From the NCBI RefSeq assembly GCF_015062905.1, contig NZ_SUTK01000015.1:1-40085 (forward strand): a DNA stretch of 40,085 nucleotides, read 5' to 3'. Positions 33,163-40,085 of this stretch are shown here, in pieces (position 1 is the first letter of the stretch; every line of letters starts with the position of its first letter). The DNA is from Methanobrevibacter thaueri (GTDB lineage: Archaea; Methanobacteriota; Methanobacteria; Methanobacteriales; Methanobacteriaceae). The notes below the pieces were generated by a model, which was not told the origin of the DNA, made no database searches, and saw only the letters and a list, made by a program, of their open reading frames with translations. The position numbers were made by a program, and so were the translations under genes.

Positions 33163-35259
33163 ATGATAGACCTCAATAAGATGTTTAAACCTGAATCTGT
33201 GGCGGTTATTGGAGCTTCCAATACGCCTGGAAAAGTAGGATATATCATTGTTGATAATCTTATCAATGATGGATTTGAAGGTGAGATATATCCTGTGAAC
33301 CCAAAAGGTGGAGAAATCCTCGGAAAACAAGCTTACGCAAATATTAAAGACGTACCTGGAAAGGTTGACTTAGTAATCATTACTATCCCTTCCCCATTCG
33401 TAAACACAGCAGTTAAGGAATGTGGTGAAGTAGGAATTGAAAATATGGTAGTCATCACCGCAGGATTTAAAGAAGTAGGAGAAGAAGGTGCCAAATTAGA
33501 AGCAGAATTAACTGCTCTCGGTAAAGAATACGGCATAAACATTATCGGCCCAAACAGTTTAGGAATTACCGATTCCCACACTCCATTAAACGGATCATTT
33601 TCACAAATGATGCCTCCAACTGGAAACATGGCATTCATCTCACAAAGTGGAGCTATGATGGTAGCTATCATCGATTGGAGCGTAACTTCCGGAATTGGAT
33701 TCAGTAAAGTTATCAGTTTAGGAAACAAGGCCGGAGTAAGTGAAATCGAACTATTACAATACTTGGCTGATGATGATGAAACCAATGTAATCATATGTTA
33801 TCTCGAATCAATATCCGATGACGATGACTTCGTAAGAACCATGAGGGAAACAGCACACAAAAAACCTATCATCGTGCTTAAATCCGGTTCAAGTTCTGCA
33901 GGTGCAGCAGCTGCATCCTCACATACAGGAGCATTAGCTGGAAGTGACCTTGCATTCGATACCGCATTCCACCAATCCGGAATCATGCGTGTAGAAACCA
34001 TGGCAGAATTATTTGACTTAGGTCTTGCATTTTCAAAAGCGCCACTTCCAAAAGGAGATAAGGTGGCAATCATTACCAATGCAGGTGGTGGAGGAGTACT
34101 CACCGTAGACGCAATGGAAAAAGCCGGTTTACAACTCGTTGAGTTTGATGAAGAAACCACTGCAAAATTACAAGAATGCGTAACTGATGAAGGAAGTGCC
34201 AAAAACCCTATCGACGTATTAGGTGACGCACCGGTAATCAGATACAAAGAATCATTAGAATTGGTATTAGGCTACGAAGATGTTGACAGCTTAATCGTTA
34301 TGGTCTGTCCAACAGCATCCGCTGATCCTGATGGAATTGCAGAAGCAATCATCGAAGAGAAAAAGAAATTCGACAAACCTGTTATCGTTGTTAACATGGG
34401 AGGACCAACATTCGTAGATGCAAACGATGCATTAAGAGACAACGGAATACCAACTTACGTATTCCCTGAAACTGCAGTAAAAGCTCTTGAAGCAATGGTC
34501 AAGTTTGCAAGATTAGAAGAACGCGAATACGACGATGTCATTGACAATATTGCTGATGTTGACAAAGACGCTGTAAAAGCAATATTCGACAAAGTTAAAG
34601 CTGACGGCAGAGACACACTCCTCGGTAGTGAAGCATACGCTGTAGCTGAAGCCTATGGAATTTCAGCAGCACCAATCAAACTGTCCACAAGTGCTGATGA
34701 AGCAGCAGAACTTGCTGAAGAAATGGAATTCCCTGTTGTGCTTAAAATCGCATCCGATAAGATTTTACACAAATCAGATATCGGCGGTGTTAAAGTTGGA
34801 ATCAGTTCAGCAGAAGAGGCAAAAGCAACTTATGAAGAAATCATTGCTAACGCTAAAGCAGCTCATCCTGACATTGTTCCTGACGGCGTAGAAGTGCAAA
34901 AAATGATGGATTCCGGTGAAGAAGTCATTGTTGGTATGATTCGTGACAAACAATTCGGTCCTATGATTGCATTCGGTATGGGTGGAATCTATGTAAACCT
35001 TATTGAAGACGTATCATTCAATCTCGCAAAAGGAATGAGCTCACAGGAAATCGAAGAGCAAATCGCTTCAACCAAAGTATCCAAATTGCTTGAAGGATAC
35101 CGTGGAGAAGCTCCTTGCGATGTCGAAGAAGTCAAAGAGGCCATCAAAAGAGTAGCCAGATTGACATTAGACTTCCCAGAAATATCTGAACTGGACATCA
35201 ACCCAATCTTCGTTTACGAAGAAGGTTCATCCGCTTTGGATATTAAAATCAAATTATAA
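33163..35259 (+). CDS. acd: ADP-forming acetyl-CoA synthetase, fused alpha and beta subunits
   Basis: A 698-residue protein joining the CoA-binding/ligase alpha part (about 1-460) and the ATP-grasp beta part (about 480-698). The alpha part begins with a Rossmann motif VIGASNTPGKVG and contains the phosphorylated histidine region SSHTGALAGSD (H254). The ATP-grasp part has EFPVVLKIASDKILHKSDIGGVK and GVEVQKMM. It converts acetyl-CoA, ADP and Pi to acetate, CoA and ATP, or works in reverse; other acyl-CoAs are possible. A GGAG site precedes the ATG. A palindromic terminator directly follows. A. fulgidus and P. furiosus enzymes of this family are known; its role in this organism is inferred. Confidence 0.94.
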   Translation: MIDLNKMFKPESVAVIGASNTPGKVGYIIVDNLINDGFEGEIYPVNPKGGEILGKQAYANIKDVPGKVDLVIITIPSPFVNTAVKECGEVGIENMVVITAGFKEVGEEGAKLEAELTALGKEYGINIIGPNSLGITDSHTPLNGSFSQMMPPTGNMAFISQSGAMMVAIIDWSVTSGIGFSKVISLGNKAGVSEIELLQYLADDDETNVIICYLESISDDDDFVRTMRETAHKKPIIVLKSGSSSAGAAAASSHTGALAGSDLAFDTAFHQSGIMRVETMAELFDLGLAFSKAPLPKGDKVAIITNAGGGGVLTVDAMEKAGLQLVEFDEETTAKLQECVTDEGSAKNPIDVLGDAPVIRYKESLELVLGYEDVDSLIVMVCPTASADPDGIAEAIIEEKKKFDKPVIVVNMGGPTFVDANDALRDNGIPTYVFPETAVKALEAMVKFARLEEREYDDVIDNIADVDKDAVKAIFDKVKADGRDTLLGSEAYAVAEAYGISAAPIKLSTSADEAAELAEEMEFPVVLKIASDKILHKSDIGGVKVGISSAEEAKATYEEIIANAKAAHPDIVPDGVEVQKMMDSGEEVIVGMIRDKQFGPMIAFGMGGIYVNLIEDVSFNLAKGMSSQEIEEQIASTKVSKLLEGYRGEAPCDVEEVKEAIKRVARLTLDFPEISELDINPIFVYEEGSSALDIKIKL

Positions 35260-35300
35260 TTTCTCATATGAGAAATTAACTTTTTTTCTTTTTATTTTAC
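35258..35300 (+). terminator. Terminator touching the acd stop codon
   Basis: A perfect 20-bp palindrome (35258-35277, AATTTCTCAT / ATGAGAAATT) begins inside the TAA stop and is followed by AACTTTTTTTCTTTTTATTTT. Confidence 0.7.
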
Positions 35301-35312
35301 ACCGTGATTAAT

Positions 35313-35675
35313 ATGTATGGTGAAATTGATTTAGAAAGCTATACCATTTCGATTATCAGATTAAATACTGCTTTTGGAAAACTGGAGAATTCCGACTCCA
35401 TTAAAGAAGTTAAATCATTGCTTGAAGAGAGTCTGGATGATTTGGAAAAACAATACATGGAGATTGTGGATGACTTGAACAACGATGAGGTCAACATCAA
35501 TGAATATTATCTGTTTTTCCAGAATGGAAGGCAGACCTTCCCGCAATACATTGAAGTGTTGGGAAGCATTGAAAACGTTGAGATTCAGGAAGTTGTCAAT
35601 TCACTGCTTAATGTATTCACAAACCTCAACAAGATTGCCGACGGATTTTCGGGAGGACCCTTGAATGACATATGA
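35313..35675 (+). CDS. Helical protein of unknown function, linked to DUF447
   Basis: About 120 residues from ATG 35313, chosen because GTGAT 9 nt upstream acts as the ribosome binding site; the in-frame GTG at 35304 is part of that site. The protein is acidic and predicted all-helical, with four amphipathic helices (KEVKSLLEESLDDLEKQY and IQEVVNSLLNVFTNLNKI are examples). It resembles no family I know. It overlaps the DUF447 gene by 11 nt, so the two are co-translated and may form a complex. Confidence 0.7.
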   Translation: MYGEIDLESYTISIIRLNTAFGKLENSDSIKEVKSLLEESLDDLEKQYMEIVDDLNNDEVNINEYYLFFQNGRQTFPQYIEVLGSIENVEIQEVVNSLLNVFTNLNKIADGFSGGPLNDI

Positions 35676-36291
35676 TTTATCTGAACTTGGAATTGAAAAA
35701 GACTTGCAGTATGAGTGCATTACAACAACCATGAGCAAGGACGGAGTGAAAAATGCAGGTGCATTTGCATTTATCTATTTAGGTGATGACAGGGTTCACT
35801 GCCACATATTTGAGGGTTCAAAAACATTGAAAAACATACTGGACACCAATGAATATGTAGTCAACATTACACAGGATCCATTGGTTTTCACCTATGCCAC
35901 ATTAGATTGTCTAGACGATGAATATTACACAACAGATTCAGACATTGCAATCATTAAAGACACCCCCGCTTACATTATTGTCGATGTTGAAAACGTTGAG
36001 ATCAAAACACCGGAGAACTTCCCAATAAAAGGGGACAACAGCATCTACTTCATTGAGGGAAAGATTAGGGAATTGATCATAAACGACGAACATGCACAGG
36101 CATACAACCGTGGAATGAGCGTACTTATCGAAGGGCTTGTCAACTTCGGAAGATATAAAATCGTTGATGAGACCAGAAGAAAAGAGTACATGGACATCCT
36201 GATTGAAAATCAACGGGTCATTGAAAAGGTCTCAGATGAAAAGACAAAAAAAGCCATGGCCGATTTGAGAGCTGAATACGAAAAGAATTAA
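35665..36291 (+). CDS. DUF447 family protein, flavin-reductase-like split barrel
   Basis: A 208-residue archaeal protein of the DUF447 type. The start DLSELGIEKDLQYECITTTMSKDGVKNAG has the family pattern 'YECITT...DG..NA'. The next strands (FAFIYLGDDRVHCHIFEGSKT, EYVVNITQDPLVF) resemble the FMN-binding split-barrel fold. The C-terminal part is helical. DUF447 proteins are suspected flavin- or nucleotide-binding proteins of unknown role. It overlaps the preceding helical gene by 11 nt. Confidence 0.85.
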   Translation: MTYDLSELGIEKDLQYECITTTMSKDGVKNAGAFAFIYLGDDRVHCHIFEGSKTLKNILDTNEYVVNITQDPLVFTYATLDCLDDEYYTTDSDIAIIKDTPAYIIVDVENVEIKTPENFPIKGDNSIYFIEGKIRELIINDEHAQAYNRGMSVLIEGLVNFGRYKIVDETRRKEYMDILIENQRVIEKVSDEKTKKAMADLRAEYEKN

Positions 36292-36300
36292 CCGTCACTA

Positions 36301-36341
36301 AAAAAAAAAGAAAAATAAAGCATAGTATTTTAACTATGCTT
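36301..36341 (-). terminator. Terminator overlapping the stop codon of substrate-binding protein 1
   Basis: A 9-bp stem (AAGCATAGT / ACTATGCTT, 6-nt loop, 36318-36341) contains the TAG stop (36334-36336). It is followed on the minus strand by TTTATTTTTCTTTTTTTTTT. Confidence 0.72.
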
Positions 36342-37308
36342 CCCAGTATAAATCTTCATGGGAAATTGTTTGATTTAAGATACCTAAACCAACTTCTGCT
36401 TGTTGGAAAGCGTCCACATCAGCTTTGTAAGCGTCATCTAATCCTGAGATGAATGGGAAACTTTCTAAGGATTTAGCTTCTGCATCCTCATTAGCAACAA
36501 TGTCTTTAGGTAATAATTTAACTACTTCGTTGGTTTTACCGTCTTTAATGTTTTTGTTAATGAATGCAGTTGCTTCTTTGTGGATTGTAATGATGTCTTT
36601 GGTAGTGTTTTCGTTGTTTTTGATGAAGTCATCAGATGCAACTACAACACAGCATGGGTGGTTAGGCATGATTTCGGATGAATCAACCAATTCTACAATG
36701 TTATCATCAGTTTCTCCAAGACTTACGTAAGGTTGGAAAGTGACTGCTGCAGGAAGGTTACCTGTTTTTAAAGCATCGTTAATTGATGGAACTTTCATTG
36801 CAGATTCGTTAATGTCATCTAAAGACATTGCATTTGCTCTCAAGTATGCTGAAAGCAATACATGTTGAATGGAAGCTTCACCAGGGGTTGCAACAGTTTT
36901 ACCTGATAAATCTTTTGCACTAGCAATATTAGCATCTTTATTTACAATAATTCCACTACCCTCAATTTGAGCGGCAGAAATAACTTTTACAGGAACACCA
37001 GATGAAATTGAAGATAATACCGGAGCAATTCCCACATAACCTACATCAACATTTCCACTAGCCATAGCGGTCATTAAATCTCCACCGTTGTTAAATTGAA
37101 CAAGTTCGGTGTTGATTCCTTTATTTTTATATAAACCTTGAGCGTCTGCTACAAATAAAGCAGCATCGTGGTCTGAAGGTAAATAACCTATTTTTACAGT
37201 GTTTCCAGAGTCTCCTCCTAAAAAGTCAAAGAATCCTGCACTGGCTGAACCCATTACAAGGAATACGGCAAGTGCCAACACTAAAACAAATGTAATTTTC
37301 TTATTCAT
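36334..37308 (-). CDS. ABC transporter substrate-binding protein, NitT/TauT type (copy 1)
   Basis: A 324-residue exported binding protein. A signal peptide (MNKKITFVLVLALAVFLVMG SASA) is followed by an NMT1/SsuA-like fold: KIGYLPSDHDAALFVADAQG, GGDLMTAMASGNVDVGYVG, and GEASIQHVLLSAYL with an unusual MPNHPCCVVVASDDF double-Cys motif. Its ligand could be a sulfonate, nitrate, or other small anion or amine. It is about 70% identical by eye to the next gene. No permease or ATPase lies nearby. The promoter has a TATA about 50 nt upstream and an ATAAC-N4-GTTAT inverted repeat further up. Confidence 0.92.
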   Translation of the reverse strand: MNKKITFVLVLALAVFLVMGSASAGFFDFLGGDSGNTVKIGYLPSDHDAALFVADAQGLYKNKGINTELVQFNNGGDLMTAMASGNVDVGYVGIAPVLSSISSGVPVKVISAAQIEGSGIIVNKDANIASAKDLSGKTVATPGEASIQHVLLSAYLRANAMSLDDINESAMKVPSINDALKTGNLPAAVTFQPYVSLGETDDNIVELVDSSEIMPNHPCCVVVASDDFIKNNENTTKDIITIHKEATAFINKNIKDGKTNEVVKLLPKDIVANEDAEAKSLESFPFISGLDDAYKADVDAFQQAEVGLGILNQTISHEDLYWEA

Positions 37309-37380
37309 AATTTTTCTCCATATTAATTTACAATTATTAATATCATAAGTAAGATATAAATAAATTACTTATTGATTTTG

Positions 37381-37394
37381 ATAACAATTGTTAT
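37381..37394. promoter_or_regulatory. Inverted repeat upstream of binding protein 1
   Basis: ATAACAATTGTTAT is a perfect 14-bp palindrome about 73 nt before the ATG and about 30 bp upstream of the probable TATA box (near 37352-37366). The same ATAAC-N4-GTTAT layout precedes copy 2. Confidence 0.5.
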
Positions 37395-37444
37395 ATTTGA
37401 ATCCCCAAAATTAGTTTATAATCTGAAATATTTAAATATTGTGT

Positions 37445-37479
37445 AAAAAAAAGGTTATAGGCAGTTAATTAACTACCTT
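37445..37479 (-). terminator. Terminator overlapping the stop codon of binding protein 2
   Basis: A perfect 12-bp palindrome AGTTAATTAACT (37463-37474) contains the TAA stop at 37469-37471. Outer AAGGT / ACCTT arms are offset by a 7-nt bulge, and eight T residues follow on the minus strand. Confidence 0.5.
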
Positions 37480-38404
37480 CCCAAAAAATCTGATTTTCAG
37501 AAATAGGCTTTTTCAAAATGCCCAAATCAACTTCCAGATTCATAAAGTCCATTACATCCTGTTTATAGGTATCGTTCAAACCGGATATGAATGGAAAACT
37601 GGACATTGACATCTTTTCAACTTCAACATCACTGACTATGTCGCCAGGCAAGAGTCCTGCAGCTTCATCAGTGTTATTGTTAATGAAATCGGTTGCGTTC
37701 TCATGGATTTCAAGAATCTTTGCTGTTTCATTAGGATGTTCTTCTATGAACTTATCAGAAGCGACAACGACACAGCATGGATGGTTCGGCAGAATATCCT
37801 GAGATCCGGCCAGTACTTTAGCACCGTTTTTCTCTGCAATTGACACATATGGCTCAAAAGTGATTGCACCGTCAATCTTGCCTGTCTTGAGTGCATCGTT
37901 CATTGAAGGGACCTTCATTGATGAAACCTTCAAATCACTGATTGACATTCCGTTCTGCTTCAAGTAGTAAGTAAGAAGCATGTGCTGAATGGAAGCTTCA
38001 CCAGGAGTGGCTATCTTTTTGCCTGAAAGGTCTGAAACAGAATCAATTCCTGAATCCTTTGCAACCACTATTCCTGATCCTTCGGTCTGTGCAGCAGAGA
38101 TTACCTTAACCGGAACCCCATTTGCAATGGAAGACAGTACAGGTGTAATTCCAACATAACCAACATCAACATCTCCACTTGCCATGGCAGTCATCAAGTC
38201 TCCGCCATTGTTGAACTGAACCAATTTGGTCTTTATTCCATTTTCCTGAAATTTGCCTTGTGCATCTGCAACAAACAAAGCTGCATCATGGTCTGATGGC
38301 AGATAACCAATTGTTACCTCTTCACCAGCGCCTCCCAAAAGGAAGTATGCACCAATTGCAACAACTGCAATTGCTATTATAATTGCGATAATCCTATTAT
38401 CCAT
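37469..38404 (-). CDS. ABC transporter substrate-binding protein, NitT/TauT type (copy 2)
   Basis: A 311-residue paralog of the preceding gene. The N-terminus (MDNRIIAIIIAIAVVAIGAYFLLGG) has no clear signal-peptidase site and looks more like a membrane anchor. The fold and motifs are shared: TIGYLPSDHDAALFVADAQG, GGDLMTAMASG, GEASIQHMLL, and LPNHPCCVVVASDKF. Divergences sit mainly in the C-terminal lobe and the N-terminal anchor. It is an orphan with no permease or ATPase in the window. An inverted repeat like the one before copy 1 lies about 125 nt upstream, between this gene and larE. Confidence 0.92.
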   Translation of the reverse strand: MDNRIIAIIIAIAVVAIGAYFLLGGAGEEVTIGYLPSDHDAALFVADAQGKFQENGIKTKLVQFNNGGDLMTAMASGDVDVGYVGITPVLSSIANGVPVKVISAAQTEGSGIVVAKDSGIDSVSDLSGKKIATPGEASIQHMLLTYYLKQNGMSISDLKVSSMKVPSMNDALKTGKIDGAITFEPYVSIAEKNGAKVLAGSQDILPNHPCCVVVASDKFIEEHPNETAKILEIHENATDFINNNTDEAAGLLPGDIVSDVEVEKMSMSSFPFISGLNDTYKQDVMDFMNLEVDLGILKKPISENQIFWEGS

Positions 38405-38628
38405 CTAATCACCAATATTAGATATATCCGAAAAATTATTAAATGTTTTGACTTTGGAGCAAAGATGATTCTGAATCATTGCACAACATTTAAATATCAA
38501 TTCAAACTAACTTAAAATAGGAAAAAAATAACTATTGTTATATTTTTCCGATTAAAAAAATACAAAAATTGTATTAAATCTCAAATACAAAATAGTAAAT
38601 GAGAAAAAATTAGCTCCATGGGGATAAA
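38405..38628. other. Divergent intergenic region with inverted repeats
   Basis: 224 bases between copy 2 and the LarE-like gene. ATAACTATTGTTAT (38528-38541) repeats the layout seen before copy 1, and AATACAA-N3-TTGTATT (38559-38575) is a second inverted repeat nearer larE. No gene is seen. A GGGGAT ribosome binding site precedes the larE ATG. Confidence 0.45.
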
Positions 38629-39636
38629 ATGAACATAGAAGATAAGATAAACATCGTTAAAGATATTTTAAAAGATAAAAAAGTCGCCATCGGCTTTTCA
38701 GGTGGTGCAGATTCAACTTTAATGACTTATTTATCTTCTGAAGTTGCAGAAGACACACTAGCCGTAACAATCGACAATCACCTGTTTCCTACAGGATTTG
38801 TTGAAAATGTCCGGAAAGCATGCGAAAGATTTGGTGTGAAACATGAAGTGATAGACATCAACTTTTATGAAAATGATGACTTTTTAGAAAACACACCGAA
38901 AAGATGCTTTACATGCAGGGACATGATGTATTCGACTATTGAAAGGACAGCCCATGAAAACGGATTTGATTTTATCTGTGACGGCAACAATATCAGCGAT
39001 TTGATAGTTGACAGGCCGGGCATTTTAATCACCTATAAAAAAGGTTTTAAAACACCATTAATTGAAGCCAAATTATCCTCGGCCGAAATTCATGAGTATC
39101 TTGATAAAAACAACATCCCCTATTCAAGATCAACTACCTGCCTTGCAACAAGAATCCCCACAAACACAAAAACCACAAAAGAGAAAATCAGTAGGATAGG
39201 ACTTTGTGAAGACTACATTCTGGATAACACAAACTGCAAAATAGTGAAAGTCAGAGATTTGGGAGAACTTGGTATTATTGAAGTGGACAACATTGATGAA
39301 ATTTTATCTCAAGATAAATTTAAACTAATTGACGGTGCATTAAAAGCACAAGGTTTCAAAAAGGTTGCTTTAAATTTGTCACAAATTGACGATAACGAAT
39401 ACATTGCAATCGACTATGCAGAGGGTTCCTATTCATATCAACTTCCATTCACAATAGACCTTGAAAATACAAAAAAACAAATAGAAAACATAATTTCATA
39501 TGATGAAGAAAAGATAGAATTAGATAGAATAACCATTTATGAAAATGGATTGGTTGAAGGTCATGATTTTGAGAATTATGATAATGCACTTGATGCATTC
39601 ATGGATACCTTACAACAGTTAAGAAGAAATATATAG
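38629..39636 (+). CDS. larE: LarE-like ATP-dependent sacrificial sulfur transferase
   Basis: A 335-residue PP-loop ATPase of the LarE family. The ATP motif SGGADST is at residues 24-30. The family segments RCFTCRDMMY (C93, C96), GNNISDLIVDRPG and TTCLATRIP (C171, at the position of the sulfur-donor Cys176 of L. plantarum LarE) are present. LarE gives sulfur atoms to the nickel-pincer nucleotide cofactor used by LarA-type racemases; LarB, LarC and LarA are not in this window. The C-terminal part (residues about 270-335) is longer than in the model enzyme. It is 8 nt before a ThiF/MoeB gene, so the two may be one transcript. Confidence 0.88.
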   Translation: MNIEDKINIVKDILKDKKVAIGFSGGADSTLMTYLSSEVAEDTLAVTIDNHLFPTGFVENVRKACERFGVKHEVIDINFYENDDFLENTPKRCFTCRDMMYSTIERTAHENGFDFICDGNNISDLIVDRPGILITYKKGFKTPLIEAKLSSAEIHEYLDKNNIPYSRSTTCLATRIPTNTKTTKEKISRIGLCEDYILDNTNCKIVKVRDLGELGIIEVDNIDEILSQDKFKLIDGALKAQGFKKVALNLSQIDDNEYIAIDYAEGSYSYQLPFTIDLENTKKQIENIISYDEEKIELDRITIYENGLVEGHDFENYDNALDAFMDTLQQLRRNI

Positions 39637-39644
39637 TGATAAAT

Positions 39645-40085
39645 ATGCCAACAAGATACATTGGAGACGGATACTGGGAAATAGCTTCCCGCCAAATGAG
39701 TATAGTTACAAGAAGCGAACAGGAAAGATTTAAAGATGCAAAAATTACAGTCATCGGATGTGGCGGAATCGGTGGAGAAACCATCGAAATGCTCGCCAGG
39801 ATGGGAATTGGAGAACTGGTTCTTGTTGACAAGGACGCTTACGACTTATCAAACCTGAACAGACAGACTTTAGCCACCATTACAGATTTGGGACTTGTCA
39901 AAAGCGAAGTTGCAGCCGAAAAGGTCAGGTTAATCAACCCATATGTCAAAACAACCACATTCAATGAACACATCGACCATACAAACATCGACAAGGTCAT
40001 TGCAGATTCAGATATTGTAATTGACGCTCTCGACAATGTATTGACCAGAGTAATCGTGTCCAGAAAAACAAAAGAGAAAGGAATT
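39645..40085 (+). CDS. ThiF/MoeB/HesA family adenylyltransferase (E1-like), partial at window edge
   Basis: Only the first 147 codons are present; the gene runs off the end. The nucleotide-binding GCGGIGGE loop (near residue 39), the conserved Arg-Gln after DLSNLN and the ALDN motif show the E1-like fold that adenylates the C-terminus of a ubiquitin-like sulfur carrier (MoaD/ThiS type). In archaea these enzymes work in molybdopterin or thiamin synthesis and tRNA thiolation. Start ATG 39645 is preferred over GTG 39636, which is part of a GTGAT site. It is 8 nt downstream of the larE-like sulfur transferase. Confidence 0.9.
   Translation, partial: MPTRYIGDGYWEIASRQMSIVTRSEQERFKDAKITVIGCGGIGGETIEMLARMGIGELVLVDKDAYDLSNLNRQTLATITDLGLVKSEVAAEKVRLINPYVKTTTFNEHIDHTNIDKVIADSDIVIDALDNVLTRVIVSRKTKEKGI

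Noticed and set aside
38559..38575. AATACAA-N3-TTGTATT repeat as a terminator or operator of larE
   Set aside because: It could be an operator, but it has no second copy and the region is AT-rich, so I did not list it as a separate feature.

Overview
The window is about 40 kb of gene-dense, AT-rich archaeal chromosome and most resembles a host-associated Methanobrevibacter or close relative (Methanobacteriales). This rests on archaeal information-processing genes (SRP19, ribosomal protein S8e, a RecJ/GAN-like DHH nuclease, an archaeal-type PheS), a separate C-terminal subunit of a split family B DNA polymerase (the Methanothermobacter arrangement), a methanogen DUF2121-type protein, HypE for hydrogenase maturation, several tetrapyrrole genes (hemB, hemD, cobA) that would feed F430 and corrinoids, TATA boxes, GGTGAT-like ribosome binding sites and T-run terminators. 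The genus is an inference; no rRNA gene is present.

Layout. 0.1-4.4 kb: a minus-strand operon purC-purS-purQ-cobA-glmS. 4.4-9.7 kb: two small unknown proteins, a small secreted peptide, an NSS-type Na+ symporter, a large secreted beta-helix/adhesin-like protein with a Gly/Pro repeat insert, and two overlapping flavodoxin-fold genes. 9.9-13.2 kb: plus-strand hemD-SRP19-recJ-like, then an HTH regulator. 13.2-17.2 kb: DEAD-box helicase and a radical SAM protein on the minus strand, a Cas4-like nuclease with an overlapping membrane-anchored nuclease-fold gene on the plus strand, and an unknown protein. 17.2-20.3 kb: RDD protein, hypE, rps8e, two very acidic small proteins and a Cys-rich protein. 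20.4-24.2 kb: polB2, a HAD phosphatase, an Mth212-like exonuclease III and pheS. 24.3-27.9 kb: a tetR-GNAT-flavodoxin operon with paired palindromic operators and a divergent polytopic membrane protein; the GNAT gene carries a 1-nt frameshift. 27.9-33 kb: hemB-citG-like, aroC, a metallo-beta-lactamase-fold protein and DUF2121. 33.1-36.3 kb: fused ADP-forming acetyl-CoA synthetase, an unknown helical protein and a DUF447 protein. 36.3-40.1 kb: two paralogous orphan ABC substrate-binding proteins, a LarE-like sulfur transferase and the start of a ThiF/MoeB-type gene cut by the window edge.

Most of the window is ordinary core metabolism. The points that merit a second look are: the Cas4-like nuclease coupled to an exported nuclease-fold protein that has lost most catalytic residues; the tandem TetR operators; the frameshifted acetyltransferase; the duplicated orphan binding proteins that share an upstream inverted repeat; a recurrent arrangement in which the terminator hairpin contains the stop codon of the gene it ends; a long, possibly folded leader before rps8e; and a set of apparently leaderless genes. 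No CRISPR array, insertion sequence, tRNA or rRNA gene was seen.
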